Source of the DNA: Chryseobacterium jejuense
Lineage (GTDB): Bacteria; Bacteroidota; Bacteroidia; Flavobacteriales; Weeksellaceae
Direction: 5' to 3'
Assembly (NCBI RefSeq): GCF_017877355.1
Contig: NZ_JAGIPR010000013.1
Span: 62,001-126,000, forward strand
Length of the DNA stretch: 64,000 nt
Part shown: in pieces, positions 35,509-44,621 of the stretch
Layout: each line of letters begins with the position of its first letter
Numbering within the stretch: the stretch's first letter is position 1
Notes under the pieces: model-generated
Told to the model about the DNA's origin: nothing
What the model saw: the letters and a program-made list of their open reading frames with translations, nothing else
Databases searched by the model: none
Program-made: the position numbers and the translations under genes

Positions 35509-36534
35509 TTATTTTGATTTAAAAAAAGAAATGGTATTATCCCTATAATTTTCTGTTTTGCAAGCGATATGGCTAAATTCCGGGGCTTTTGTTCCGTTTT
35601 CTAATTTCAGATTTTCATTTTTAATAATGATGGCTTCGTCCCAAAGACCAGTATTTATGAACTGTTGTAATGTAAAGCGGCCACCTTCAATAATAATAGA
35701 CTGAATCTGCTCTTTGTATAAAACTTCCATCAAATCAGACAGGAAATTCTCTTTTTTTATTTTAATGAATTGGATGTGGTCTTCAGTTGTATCTTTAATT
35801 GCATTTAAAACTAATGTTCTGGCTTGGTGGTTGTAAATCTTAAAATCTTCAGGGACTTTCAGCTCAAAATCAATTAAAACTCGTACAGGATTAATGCCTT
35901 CAATATTTCTGACAGTCAGACTTGGATTATCGGTTAAAGCAGTTTGCGTTCCCACTAAAATAGCATGTTCATCTGCTCTTAACTGATGAACAAATTGATT
36001 AACCAAGGTGTTGGAAATAGCAGTTGGTTTAAAATCTTTATCCAGAAATCCGTCACCGGACTCTGCCCATTTTAAGATGATATAAGGTCTTTTCTTTTCA
36101 TGATAGGTGAAAAATCTTTTGTTTAGTTCAATACATTCTTTTTCAAGAATCCCAGAAATAGCTTCTATTCCTGCATCCTGAATGATCTTTTTCCCTTTTC
36201 CGTTAACTTTATCGTGAGAATCCATGGCACCAATAACTACCTTTTTAAAGCCGAGTTCTTTAATCTTTAGAGCGCATGGCGGAGTTTTTCCATAATGAGC
36301 ACACGGTTCCAAAGAAACATAAATAGTTGATTCCGGAATGAGACTTTTATCTTTTACTGAATTGATGGCATTGATCTCTGCATGGTTTTCTCCAGCTTTG
36401 TGATGGTATCCTTCTCCAATAATTTCGCCGTTGTGAACAATCACACTTCCTACAAGAGGGTTAGGGTAGGTTTTACCGAGAGCTTTCTGAGCTAGCTCAA
36501 TACATCTTTTAATATAGAGTTCGTCGTTATTCAT
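35509..36534 (-). CDS. ribD: Bifunctional riboflavin deaminase/reductase
   Basis: The 341-residue product has an N-terminal cytidine-deaminase fold with the zinc site HAEINAI and PCAHYGKTPPC, and a C-terminal reductase domain (about 145-341) with SIIIEGGRFTLQQF. Together they carry out the second and third steps of riboflavin synthesis (deamination, then sugar reduction of the pyrimidine). Length is usual for RibD. It stands alone on the minus strand, with no other rib genes near. Confidence 0.95.
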   Translation of the reverse strand: MNNDELYIKRCIELAQKALGKTYPNPLVGSVIVHNGEIIGEGYHHKAGENHAEINAINSVKDKSLIPESTIYVSLEPCAHYGKTPPCALKIKELGFKKVVIGAMDSHDKVNGKGKKIIQDAGIEAISGILEKECIELNKRFFTYHEKKRPYIILKWAESGDGFLDKDFKPTAISNTLVNQFVHQLRADEHAILVGTQTALTDNPSLTVRNIEGINPVRVLIDFELKVPEDFKIYNHQARTLVLNAIKDTTEDHIQFIKIKKENFLSDLMEVLYKEQIQSIIIEGGRFTLQQFINTGLWDEAIIIKNENLKLENGTKAPEFSHIACKTENYRDNTISFFKSK

Positions 36535-36598
36535 AGTGTATAAAAAGAAAAAGCGAAGACAAATTGCTTTGCTCCGCCCTTATGTATTTTGTTAAGAT

Positions 36599-38401
36599 TT
36601 ATTCTCCGGCAATAATACTGTGGAGATTTTGTTTTAAAGTTTCCAAATGAGCTTTCTTTTCATCAATGGTGTTAAAAGTATCTCTTAATAGAGGATTCTC
36701 TCTTGATGGTTTATTAAAGAATGAAAGATTATTTTCAAGTTTAACAATTTCAGCTTCAAGATCAGAAATCTGGTTTTTGATCTTTCTGGCCTTATCGGTA
36801 AGTTGATTTTCAGATAATCCTTCTTCTTTCAATTCAAGTTCATTGATCTTATTGATCTTCAGTTTCTCTCTTAAAGTCTTATTGAATTCAGAGTTGATTG
36901 CAATCTTATCTCTTGGAACTTTTCCGATATTATTCCATGCTGTTTTAATCGCTTCTATTTTTTCAATGCTTCCTTCGTCATTGGAAACCAATTTCAATTC
37001 GTCAAGAAGGGCTTTCTTGTTTTTGTGATTTTCTTTCCAGTTGTCGGTAGAAGTGTTGCTCTTTTCTCTATAGTTGTTGAAGAAGGCATTGCAAGCATCG
37101 CGGAATTCATCCCAGATTTTATTGGTCATGCTCTTTGGAACGTGCCCAATTTTTTTCCAGTCTTCCTGAAGCTTTTTGAACAATGGAACAGCGATATCCC
37201 ACTCTTCATTACTCTGATTATCCTGAGCAGTCTGGATCAGTTTTAACTTTTCTTCCAGATTAGCTTGCTGAGAACCTTTTAAGGATTTATAATAATTATT
37301 TTTTGTAGTATTAAAGCCTCTAAGGGTTGTTTTGAAATCATTCCAGTTCTGATTGGATAGTTTTCTTGGAACACTTCCGGTTTTCAGGAAATCAGAACGA
37401 AGATCTTCAACTCTTTTGATGGCACTTTGCCAATAATTATGGTTAGGGGTTTCAGAAGGTTCTGAAAGTTTTTTGATTTCAGCAATAATCTGACTTTTCT
37501 TTTCAAGATTAGCCGTCTGTTCTTTTTCAATAGATGCTGAAAGTTCAGACTTTCTTTCGTGAATTTTATTGGAGATTTCTTTGAATTCTTCCCAGGTTTT
37601 TTCACGGAACTCTTCTGCCACAGGCTCTGCTTCTTCTTTCCAAAGTTTATGGAGATATTGAAGTTCATTTAAAGCCTTTTGAATAACGGGTTCATTCTCC
37701 AACTCCTGGGCACGGGCAATAATGTGCTGTCTTTTTTCAAGGTTGTGGCTGTATTCCTGCTCCAAAAATTCCTTATTCAGATCCAGCATTTGATAAAACT
37801 GGTTCAGATGGTGAAAATAATTGTTGTTAAGGATTTTGAATTCAGATTTGGCAACCTGTCCGGCTTTTGACCATTCTTCTTTAATTTCTCGAATAGATTT
37901 GAAAAGATTGACTCCCGGTTCGGAATTAGTATATAGATTTTTTAATCTTTCAATAATGTTCTGACGGTGCTCCAAGTTTTTTTTCTGTTCTTCTTCCTGT
38001 CCTTTCTGGAATTCGTCATGTTTTTCTCTAAAAATATTGACTAAAGCAGAGAATTTAGCCTGTGAGGGATGCTCATAACTGAACGTTTCAGTAGTATTTC
38101 CCGTTTCTGCAAACTCGTGTTTTTTATCTTCCACTTCATCATGGATGTGATGACTTGCTTTTTCTTTTAGCTGAATGAATCTTTTGGAGTTCTCACCAGC
38201 ATTAGGTGCATTGATGAGTTTTTCCATTTCTTTCAGGGCATCAGCCAGAGAGATTTCAACTTCTTCATGTTCTTCCAGGTGCTCAGCATCATCTTCATGG
38301 GAATTGGCATCATGAGAAACTGTGTTCTCCGATGTCTCCTGAGATACTTCGTTAGGATTTTTCTTTTCTTCGTTTTCAGAAAGATTGTTTTCTGTAGTCA
38401 T
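36599..38401 (-). CDS. DUF349 repeat protein
   Basis: The 600-residue product is mostly alpha-helical and highly charged, with an acidic N-terminal region (about 1-60). Repeating units contain W at regular spacing, such as LKNLYTNSEPGVNLFKSI followed by KEEWSKAG, then VPRKLSNQNWNDFK, GHVPKSMTNKIWDEFRDACN and GKVPRDKIAINSEFN. These are DUF349 repeats, found in proteins of unknown function in many Bacteroidota. No enzyme motif or membrane segment is visible. It lies 74 bases after aroE ends. Confidence 0.88.
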   Translation of the reverse strand: MTTENNLSENEEKKNPNEVSQETSENTVSHDANSHEDDAEHLEEHEEVEISLADALKEMEKLINAPNAGENSKRFIQLKEKASHHIHDEVEDKKHEFAETGNTTETFSYEHPSQAKFSALVNIFREKHDEFQKGQEEEQKKNLEHRQNIIERLKNLYTNSEPGVNLFKSIREIKEEWSKAGQVAKSEFKILNNNYFHHLNQFYQMLDLNKEFLEQEYSHNLEKRQHIIARAQELENEPVIQKALNELQYLHKLWKEEAEPVAEEFREKTWEEFKEISNKIHERKSELSASIEKEQTANLEKKSQIIAEIKKLSEPSETPNHNYWQSAIKRVEDLRSDFLKTGSVPRKLSNQNWNDFKTTLRGFNTTKNNYYKSLKGSQQANLEEKLKLIQTAQDNQSNEEWDIAVPLFKKLQEDWKKIGHVPKSMTNKIWDEFRDACNAFFNNYREKSNTSTDNWKENHKNKKALLDELKLVSNDEGSIEKIEAIKTAWNNIGKVPRDKIAINSEFNKTLREKLKINKINELELKEEGLSENQLTDKARKIKNQISDLEAEIVKLENNLSFFNKPSRENPLLRDTFNTIDEKKAHLETLKQNLHSIIAGE

Positions 38402-38475
38402 AGCAAATCTTTTATGTGAGTGGCGTTAATATCCTTTAAATATAGCTATAAGGACAATTAAAGTACTAATTTATG

Positions 38476-39213
38476 TTATTTTTTTTGAAAATTCCAAATT
38501 TCCCAAGCTTTTTCTGCTTGCTGCTCAAGCATATAATAACCGTTTACCGTTTTGGCTCCTTTTTCAGATGCGTTGATGATAAACTGTGTATAATTGGGGT
38601 TGTAAATTAAATCGATCACCAAATGTTCCGGGGAAAGTGCATCAAATGGAAAGCTCAGGCAGTCTTCAACATTCGGAAATGTGCCTACCGGTGTACATTG
38701 GATAATAATTTTATGCTCCTGTACGGTTTCCTTATCCAGATTTTCAAAATTGATTTCTGTACTTCGTGAAATGGTCTGGGATGGAATATTATGCTTGTCC
38801 AAAACATATTTTACTGCTTTTGCTGCTCCTCCGTTACCTAGGATTAATGCTTTGTCTTGTGATGGTTTTTGGTGAAGAAAAAGGGTTTTCTCAAAACCAA
38901 AAGCATCTGTATTGTATCCTGTTTTTTTACCGTCTTGAATTAAAACACAGTTCACGGCACCTATTTTTTCAGCTTCATCACTTAATTCATCAAGATAGCT
39001 GATGATCTGTTCTTTATAAGGAATGGTAACATTAAAGCCTAACAATTCCGGTGAGGAGAATAGGTGTTCTACTTCATCAATTTCATTCAAATCAAAAATA
39101 TCATAGGAAAAACCTTTAAGCATAAGCTTTTGGAACTTATTTTCGAAGAATTTTTTAGAAAAGGAATAGGAAATATTTCGGCCTATTAATCCTAATTTTT
39201 TATTGGAATCCAT
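38476..39213 (-). CDS. aroE: Shikimate dehydrogenase
   Basis: The 245-residue product carries out the NADPH-dependent reduction of 3-dehydroshikimate in aromatic amino acid synthesis. It has the substrate-binding start GLIGRNISYSFSKKF and GFNVTIPYKEQ (catalytic Lys), then the NADP loop ALILGNGGAAKAVKYVL. It is somewhat shorter than the E. coli form, as in other Bacteroidota. It is followed after 74 bases by the DUF349 gene, which could be in the same unit. Confidence 0.93.
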   Translation of the reverse strand: MDSNKKLGLIGRNISYSFSKKFFENKFQKLMLKGFSYDIFDLNEIDEVEHLFSSPELLGFNVTIPYKEQIISYLDELSDEAEKIGAVNCVLIQDGKKTGYNTDAFGFEKTLFLHQKPSQDKALILGNGGAAKAVKYVLDKHNIPSQTISRSTEINFENLDKETVQEHKIIIQCTPVGTFPNVEDCLSFPFDALSPEHLVIDLIYNPNYTQFIINASEKGAKTVNGYYMLEQQAEKAWEIWNFQKK

Positions 39214-39230
39214 ACATCAAAATTATAAAA

Positions 39231-39254
39231 AAAGACCGGATAAATCCGGCCTTT
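39231..39254 (-). terminator. Terminator of the secreted nuclease gene
   Basis: AAAGACCGGAT at 39231-39241 pairs with ATCCGGCCTTT at 39244-39254 (one G-T pair). On the minus strand a T run follows. It separates the nuclease gene at 39277 from aroE. Confidence 0.8.
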
Positions 39255-39276
39255 AGTTTGAAATATTTTGTAATAA

Positions 39277-41058
39277 TTATTCTACGATGAATTTAGTAGA
39301 GAAATTATCTGTTTTTAAGATGTAAGTTCCCCTCACTAAACCTTTAAGATTAATTTTATTTGAGTTTTTGAAAGGATTAACAAGTGTTTCAATTACTTTT
39401 CCTGAAAAGTCATAGATTTCAGCTTTTGAAATTTTGCTAAGGTTTTCACCTTTTACAGACAGTTCATTATTTCTTACCGGGTTAGGATAGATGGTGAATT
39501 CTGATTTATCTTTCTTCGTTTCAGAAGTTGCTAATGATCCGCTATAACATGTCCAACTAAGGTCATCAATTGCTACTCTGTCATTGCTAGGGTTTACAAT
39601 TTTAATGACAGCATTTCCTGTAACGTTTACATTGATGGGGGTTGTTGTTGCTGTTGCACTGTAAGGAACAGTTCCTACTAGATTATCATTTACAAAAACA
39701 TTCAGGTTAGCATCACCACCATTATATTTACGTTGAGTTGTTACTGTTAATATCTGAACACCACCAGGAACACTAGAGCTAGTTAGATCTCCTCCTTGAA
39801 GTGTTATTGCTTTTCCGTTAATAGTTTGGTCAGTTCTTGCAAACGTTGCAGTCCAGTTTACATTATTGTTTGTCCATGTTCTGGTTTTATAATCACTTGC
39901 ATTTGCAGGGATATTAGTAAAGTCCTCATTACCGCAGTTACCAACATTTACTGGTCCGTCTAGAGTAGTTCCTGGAGCAATATTACTTTGTGGTGATGTA
40001 TTTCCAAATGCATCTTTAGCTATTACATAAAATGTATATGAAGTAAGTGGAGATAGTCCTGTTACTGTAGCAGTTGTTGATGTTCCAGAAACAGATGTTT
40101 TTAATGTTGAACCAACATAAATGTCATAAGATGTTACTCCAACATTATCCGTTGATGCAGTCCAACTTAATGAAATAGAGTTTGAAGTTGGAGTATTGGT
40201 AGTAAGATTAGTTGGTGCTGTAGGAGCTTGGTTATCTACAACCGGAGTTCCCCAGATTAAATCAACATAAGCAGGGTTGTCAATGAATGGATTTCTATTT
40301 CCCTGAAATGTATAGGATGCGTTATTTCTCGCAATTTCTGCAGCAGATACAGGATCCATAGCATGCCATTGTAAAAGTTGTTGAAGTTCCCATGGCTGAA
40401 GACCTGGAAAAGCAGATCCTCCAAGCATACTACCCGTAGTGAACGTAGAAAGTTTATCTTCATATCTTGTTACAAAATAAAAGATCATTCTGGCAACATC
40501 TCCTTTAAATGCATCAATAGGTTCAAATACAGTTCCTGAATATCCTGGAGATACTGAGTTACCTAATTTAGATTGATTTTGAGAAGTAAAAGATGGAGAT
40601 CCTACCTTTCCGAATGGATAATTTGATCTCATCCCATTTACTTTTCCATCTGTAGGGCGAATGAAGTGAACATCTGCCACCATTGGTGATTTCTTTCCAA
40701 ATAAACTCTGAGGAACGATATGTTCACGATTATAACAATCACTTTCGTCGTTATAGTTGCCACATTTCTTTAACCCTGGTGTATAGTTATATGGATCCGG
40801 TCCTGTAGGATTTTCCGAGTAAATGTCTAAAACAGTACCGTCATTTTCATAGAAATAGTCGCGATCTGTAGTATTGTAAGCAGTCCATAGTCCGTCATAT
40901 CCATGATCCACATGTCCGCTTTCTATGATCCCTTTAAGGGCTGTTTTAAGAGGAGCAGCTGTTAAGCCGTTTGCTGCATTATAATAACCAGCAGGTGCTT
41001 GTGCAAATGCATTAATGAATGCATAGCTTAATAAGAAAAAAGATAAAATTCGTTTCAT
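39277..41058 (-). CDS. Secreted endonuclease I with FN3 domain and T9SS sorting tail
   Basis: The 593-residue product has a signal peptide (FFLLSYAFINAFAQAPAGYY) and an endonuclease I domain at about 25-270, with the HH/N site around CYNREHIVPQSLFG and VADVHFIRP. An FN3 domain follows at about 280-370 (APTAPTNLTTNTPTSNSISL). A beta-rich region comes next (about 375-510), and the end is a type A sorting domain (TIYPNPVRNNELSVKG and GTYILKTDNFSTKFIVE) for export by the type IX system. It probably digests nucleic acids outside the cell. Confidence 0.93.
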   Translation of the reverse strand: MKRILSFFLLSYAFINAFAQAPAGYYNAANGLTAAPLKTALKGIIESGHVDHGYDGLWTAYNTTDRDYFYENDGTVLDIYSENPTGPDPYNYTPGLKKCGNYNDESDCYNREHIVPQSLFGKKSPMVADVHFIRPTDGKVNGMRSNYPFGKVGSPSFTSQNQSKLGNSVSPGYSGTVFEPIDAFKGDVARMIFYFVTRYEDKLSTFTTGSMLGGSAFPGLQPWELQQLLQWHAMDPVSAAEIARNNASYTFQGNRNPFIDNPAYVDLIWGTPVVDNQAPTAPTNLTTNTPTSNSISLSWTASTDNVGVTSYDIYVGSTLKTSVSGTSTTATVTGLSPLTSYTFYVIAKDAFGNTSPQSNIAPGTTLDGPVNVGNCGNEDFTNIPANASDYKTRTWTNNNVNWTATFARTDQTINGKAITLQGGDLTSSSVPGGVQILTVTTQRKYNGGDANLNVFVNDNLVGTVPYSATATTTPINVNVTGNAVIKIVNPSNDRVAIDDLSWTCYSGSLATSETKKDKSEFTIYPNPVRNNELSVKGENLSKISKAEIYDFSGKVIETLVNPFKNSNKINLKGLVRGTYILKTDNFSTKFIVE

Positions 41059-41138
41059 TTTTTTAAAATTGGGGCGTAAAGGTACAAAAAAATGAAACTG
41101 GAAAAGTTTTTAGGAGTTAAATCTATTAACTTAATATA

Positions 41139-42344
41139 TTAATTTTTAGTAATATACTCTTTGCTGATCTTGGAGAAGAACCATGAAATAGCAATCCCAA
41201 ATATAGAAGCTGTGAGGGCAACAATAAGATAATTTTTACCCACTATTTTGACAGGGAAGGGCAATACTTCATTTGCTCTAAAGAATTCTGTGTAAAGCTG
41301 GAAATAACATAAAGCTGTTCCACAGATTAAACCGGTAATGACTCCGGAAATAACAATAAGAAGTCCGGTATAGAAATAGGTCATTCTCAGGTGGCTTACA
41401 GGAAACCCTAAAGAAATAAGAGATTTTGCCTGTTCTTTTTTATCAAGCTGTAAGATGATAATAGCTCCTGCAAGATTGAAGGTAGTGATGAAAATAACCA
41501 GTGCAAAAATCAGGTAGATGAATAGCTTTTCAGTATTAATCATTTTCCAGAAGGCTGCATTTTCCTCTTCCTTGGTTTTGATTTCAATATTTTTACCAAG
41601 AGAAGATAGTAGGCTTTGTTTTACAGCATCAGCATTTTCAGGGTTTCTTAATTTGATAACAATCTGGTAAGCTGATTTTTTTGGAAGACTTAATAATTCT
41701 TCGGTAAGCTCAATAGGAGAGATGATATAGCTGTCCAATTGGTCTTTACCAGGGAAAACACCTGTTACCAGGATATCTCTTTTATTGTAAATATCTTCTT
41801 CTTTATTAATGATTCCGGTTCCAGGCTTAGGCATGAAAACAGTTGCATAGTGATTGGAAGAATCTACCGGAATGGATAACCGATTGTCAAGACTATTTTC
41901 CATCAATACTTCATTAGAATATTTGAAACTTGGATAAGTTCCATAAAATACTTCTTTATTGATAGGATTTACCTTTACATAGGCAGAGTCAACACCGCGT
42001 AAGTAGGCAATGTCACCTTTTCCGTTAAAGCTGATATATACTTTTTCTTCGATAACACGGGAATAGCTGTTGATTTCTTTATTGCTCTTTAAAATCCTGT
42101 TAACCTGATCCAGGTTTTTAATGGTTTTACCTGATGCGCTTTTTAAGGTAAGGTCAGCATGAAGATTAGAAATTAAGTCTTTGTTCAGATTCTCAAGACC
42201 TGAAAAAACTGAAATAATAACGAACATTGCAGTCACAGCAACCGTCATGGCACCTACTGCCAGCCACGTGATAAATGTAACAGCGGTACTGCCTTTTTTT
42301 GCCAAAAGGTATCTGGATGCTATGTAAAATGCAATATTCTTCAA
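41139..42344 (-). CDS. LolC/LolE-like ABC permease (FtsX family)
   Basis: The 401-residue product has one N-terminal helix (ITWLAVGAMTVAVTAMFVII), a large periplasmic loop (about 50-270) and three C-terminal helices with the FtsX pattern. Conserved DKKEQAKSLISLGFPVSHLR lies at the coupling region. It is related to the lipoprotein-release permeases, which extract lipoproteins from the inner membrane, though Bacteroidota use one permease here rather than a C/E pair. It starts three bases after the rbfA stop, so both are cotranscribed. Confidence 0.85.
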   Translation of the reverse strand: MKNIAFYIASRYLLAKKGSTAVTFITWLAVGAMTVAVTAMFVIISVFSGLENLNKDLISNLHADLTLKSASGKTIKNLDQVNRILKSNKEINSYSRVIEEKVYISFNGKGDIAYLRGVDSAYVKVNPINKEVFYGTYPSFKYSNEVLMENSLDNRLSIPVDSSNHYATVFMPKPGTGIINKEEDIYNKRDILVTGVFPGKDQLDSYIISPIELTEELLSLPKKSAYQIVIKLRNPENADAVKQSLLSSLGKNIEIKTKEEENAAFWKMINTEKLFIYLIFALVIFITTFNLAGAIIILQLDKKEQAKSLISLGFPVSHLRMTYFYTGLLIVISGVITGLICGTALCYFQLYTEFFRANEVLPFPVKIVGKNYLIVALTASIFGIAISWFFSKISKEYITKN

Positions 42345-42347
42345 GAT

Positions 42348-42707
42348 CTATAAAACAGGATTGTCACCTTCGCCTCTTAATTCTTTTTCTAATTTTTCTA
42401 CATCATCAAGAGCAGTGTCTAAGTAAAAGTTAAGCTGCGGAATGATACGTACCTGTTTTGCCATTTTCTGGCCAATAAAGTTTCTGTATTGAGGTTTGTT
42501 TTCTTCAATTTCCTTCATTACCGCTGTACGGTGTTCCTGAGGGAAAATACTTAAATAAATTTTAGCAATACCTAAATCTGCCGTTACTTTTACATCAGAA
42601 ACGGATACCAATATACTTTGTTTGCTGTCAGCAGCCTGTTTGCGGAAAAGTTCTGCGAAGTCTTCCTGAATAATCTGTGCTACTTTTCTTTGTCTGTTAC
42701 TTTCCAT
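42348..42707 (-). CDS. rbfA: Ribosome-binding factor A
   Basis: The 119-residue product matches RbfA: VAQIIQEDFAELF at the start, KVTADLGIAKIYLSIFP and a KH-like fold ending RIIPQLNFYLDTALDDVEKL. It binds the small ribosomal subunit during maturation. It lies upstream of the permease gene by three bases and is divergent from the epimerase gene, with 93 bases between starts. Confidence 0.93.
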   Translation of the reverse strand: MESNRQRKVAQIIQEDFAELFRKQAADSKQSILVSVSDVKVTADLGIAKIYLSIFPQEHRTAVMKEIEENKPQYRNFIGQKMAKQVRIIPQLNFYLDTALDDVEKLEKELRGEGDNPVL

Positions 42708-42800
42708 AATTTCTGCAAATTTAGTACTTTTGTTTGAATTGATACTTTGAAATTCAGCGATCGTATCAAATTTACGAATTAATTATATTCATTAATATTT

Positions 42801-43199
42801 ATGAAGCTAGAACATATCGGTATTGCCGTAAAGTCTTTAGGTGTCTCTGACGAACTTTTTGCTAAACTATTAGGAAAAGAATCCTACAAACAGGAAACTG
42901 TAGAAAGGGAAGGAGTGGTAACTTCTTTTTACGAAACCGGAGAAAGTAAAATTGAGCTTTTGGAAGCCAGCAATCCTGAAAGTCCCATCTCAAAATTTAT
43001 CGAAAAAAAGGGGGAAGGCATCCATCACCTGGCATTTGGGGTTGAAAACATCGTGGAGGAAGTAAAAAGATTAAAAAAAGAAGGATTTCAATTTATCTCT
43101 GAAGAACCTAAAGAAGGTGCTGATAACAAATTAGTTGTGTTCCTTCATCCGAAATCCACAAATGGTGTGCTGGTAGAACTTTGCCAAGAAAAGCAATAA
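42801..43199 (+). CDS. mce: Methylmalonyl-CoA epimerase
   Basis: The 132-residue product is a glyoxalase-fold enzyme that interconverts the two methylmalonyl-CoA epimers. Family features are LEHIGIAVKSLGVSDELF, GEGIHHLAFGVENI (metal histidine) and VFLHPKSTNGVLVELCQ (glutamate ligand). Length is typical (about 130-140). It is the last clear housekeeping protein before the tRNA and the element. Confidence 0.94.
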   Translation: MKLEHIGIAVKSLGVSDELFAKLLGKESYKQETVEREGVVTSFYETGESKIELLEASNPESPISKFIEKKGEGIHHLAFGVENIVEEVKRLKKEGFQFISEEPKEGADNKLVVFLHPKSTNGVLVELCQEKQ

Positions 43200-43204
43200 A
43201 AAAT

Positions 43205-43234
43205 TTTGTAGTGAAAGAAATTTTACTATTTTTG
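43205..43234 (+). promoter_or_regulatory. Promoter of the CAU tRNA gene
   Basis: TTTG at 43205-43208 and TATTTTTG at 43227-43234 are 18 bases apart, matching the flavobacterial pattern TTTG-N17-23-TAnnTTTG. The tRNA begins 28 bases after the -7 box. Confidence 0.8.
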
Positions 43235-43261
43235 CAAACACAAAATTTAACCAAGTTTTGA

Positions 43262-43335
43262 GGTCCTATAGCTCAGTTGGTTAGAGCACCTGACTCATAA
43301 TCAGGTGGTCCCTGGTTCGAGCCCAGGTGGGACCA
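43262..43335 (+). tRNA. tRNA with CAU anticodon (elongator Met or Ile2)
   Basis: The cloverleaf is complete in 74 bases: acceptor arms GGTCCTA and TGGGACC, D arm GCTCAGTTGGTTAGAGC, anticodon stem CCTGA/TCAGG with loop CTCATAA (anticodon CAT at 43296-43298) and TGGTTCGAGCCCA in the T arm. CCA is not encoded. From the sequence alone I cannot tell elongator methionine tRNA from the isoleucine tRNA whose CAU is modified to read AUA. It is not an initiator type, because the first base pair is G-C. It sits at the left end of the element. Confidence 0.93.
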
Positions 43336-43349
43336 CTTTTTAAATCAAG

Positions 43350-43378
43350 CACTTACGGAAATGTAGGTGTTTTTTTTA
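43350..43378 (+). terminator. Terminator after the tRNA
   Basis: CACTTAC at 43350-43356 pairs with GTAGGTG at 43363-43369 (one G-T pair), followed by a run of eight T. It is just inside the element boundary. Confidence 0.65.
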
Positions 43379-43385
43379 TTTTTTG

Positions 43386-43405
43386 ACTGCAACAATACTG
43401 CAACA
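43386..43405. repeat. Two direct copies of ACTGCAACA near the element end
   Basis: ACTGCAACA occurs at 43386-43394 and 43397-43405, 11 bases apart, that is about one helical turn. Close to an attachment site such pairs are often arm-type binding sites of the recombinase or its helper protein. This assignment is inferred. Confidence 0.5.
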
Positions 43406-43425
43406 TTTTTGTATTTTAGCTTTAA

Positions 43426-44250
43426 ATGGAAAAGGAGAAACTTTTAGCACTAAACGAACTCCAAAACTTTATGACATACTCCAATGTCGTAAAGTTAAAA
43501 GACCAGTTTATAAAGGAAAAATTAGACCCAGATGAATCTTATCATTCAATCGACTCTGAAAAAGGAGAATTTGAATATTATCATTCAGATAAAGCAGAAT
43601 TTGTATGGATTAGATTTGAAACTGAGTTAAAAAAGTATTTAGAGCGGTTAATAAGTTCTCTAAAAGTAGATATTGATAATTCAATTTACCTATATTCATC
43701 TAATGAACGAAACAGATATTTTAAAAATGTATTTATCACTTTCGATTATATAAAAGATCATCAATCCAAGTTATTCAAGCTATTTCCTATTTGCTCCTTC
43801 CTTTTTGAAGAAATTAAAAGCTATTTATCTGCTAAATATAATTTTCATCATTCTGATAAGCAGAATACTAATTCTTATTTTGGAGTTAAGCCATTTGTTA
43901 AAAAGTCAGACATTGAAAAAGTCTATGAATTTTTAATTGATAATGATTACTTAAATGAAGATATTACTTCTTATGACGATTTTTATTCTGCATTAAATGA
44001 TTTGGACACATCCAAAACAATACGCTTTAATTGTCCTACCACTATAGCAAGTAAAATATTAAACGAAGTACAAAGGCTATTTAATGATCTTACTCCAAAG
44101 TCAATAGAAGAATCAGGAAGATTTATTACTAAAAGAGGAACTATCATAACAGCTCAGAATTTATATGCAGTTAAAAACAGAACTAAGGATAAATCGAGTA
44201 AAGACTACGTCCTTATTGAAAGCTTTTTCCAAGAGAAATTATCTTTGTAG
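43426..44250 (+). CDS. Element protein of unknown function
   Basis: The 274-residue product has no signal peptide and no membrane helix. The start at 43426 is preceded by an AT-rich stretch. The middle is charged and helical, and the end has FNCPTTIASKILNEVQRLF and SGRFITKRGTIITAQNLYAV, which look conserved but match no motif known to me. Some first genes of Bacteroidota islands encode regulators of the RteC type, but I see no specific similarity. It is convergent with nothing and is followed after 83 bases by the helix-turn-helix unit, with two TCTCACAC direct repeats at 44255-44274 between them. Confidence 0.7.
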   Translation: MEKEKLLALNELQNFMTYSNVVKLKDQFIKEKLDPDESYHSIDSEKGEFEYYHSDKAEFVWIRFETELKKYLERLISSLKVDIDNSIYLYSSNERNRYFKNVFITFDYIKDHQSKLFKLFPICSFLFEEIKSYLSAKYNFHHSDKQNTNSYFGVKPFVKKSDIEKVYEFLIDNDYLNEDITSYDDFYSALNDLDTSKTIRFNCPTTIASKILNEVQRLFNDLTPKSIEESGRFITKRGTIITAQNLYAVKNRTKDKSSKDYVLIESFFQEKLSL

Positions 44251-44375
44251 ATAATCTCACACTTTTTCTCACACCTCACTCATACTTTCTGATTTCCACT
44301 TTTTACATGTACTAATATTGCTGTGTCAAACCAATGCAAATTGTGCGCACAAGCAGCATTATAAATATAGGCAAA

Positions 44376-44621
44376 ATGGAAACAACTTCCCAAAAGGAAA
44401 TTTTAAGCTTTAAAGAAGCACTCGGATACTTAGATGTATCACCAAGTTTACTTTACAAACTAACATCCCAGCGAACAATCACGTATTTTAAGCCCAATGG
44501 TGGTAAAATCTATTTCAAGAAAACAGACTTGGATAGCTGGATGCTTCAAAATGAGAATAAAAGCAAGGAGCTTTTAGAAGAAGAATTATTGAACAAATTA
44601 AAAGTGAGAAAAGATGTATAA
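44376..44621 (+). CDS. Excisionase-like helix-turn-helix protein
   Basis: I take the start at 44376 (METTSQKEILSFKEALGYLD), giving 81 residues. The frame extends 14 codons upstream, but that part has no family match. The core, SFKEALGYLDVSPSLLYKLT and ITYFKPNGGKIYFKKTDLDS with W, is the MerR/Xis winged-helix type, known from excisionases and element regulators. It probably directs the recombinase to remove the element, or controls the downstream genes. It overlaps the next gene by eight bases. Confidence 0.8.
   Translation: METTSQKEILSFKEALGYLDVSPSLLYKLTSQRTITYFKPNGGKIYFKKTDLDSWMLQNENKSKELLEEELLNKLKVRKDV

Noticed and set aside
42716..42723. A TAAATTTG -7 box for rbfA
   Set aside because: It would leave almost no leader before the start codon, and no -33 element fits. 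A second copy at 42769-42776 is as likely, so I call neither.
43386..44274. Short direct repeats considered as a CRISPR remnant
   Set aside because: Only two copies of each, of different sequence, with no regular spacers and no cas genes.
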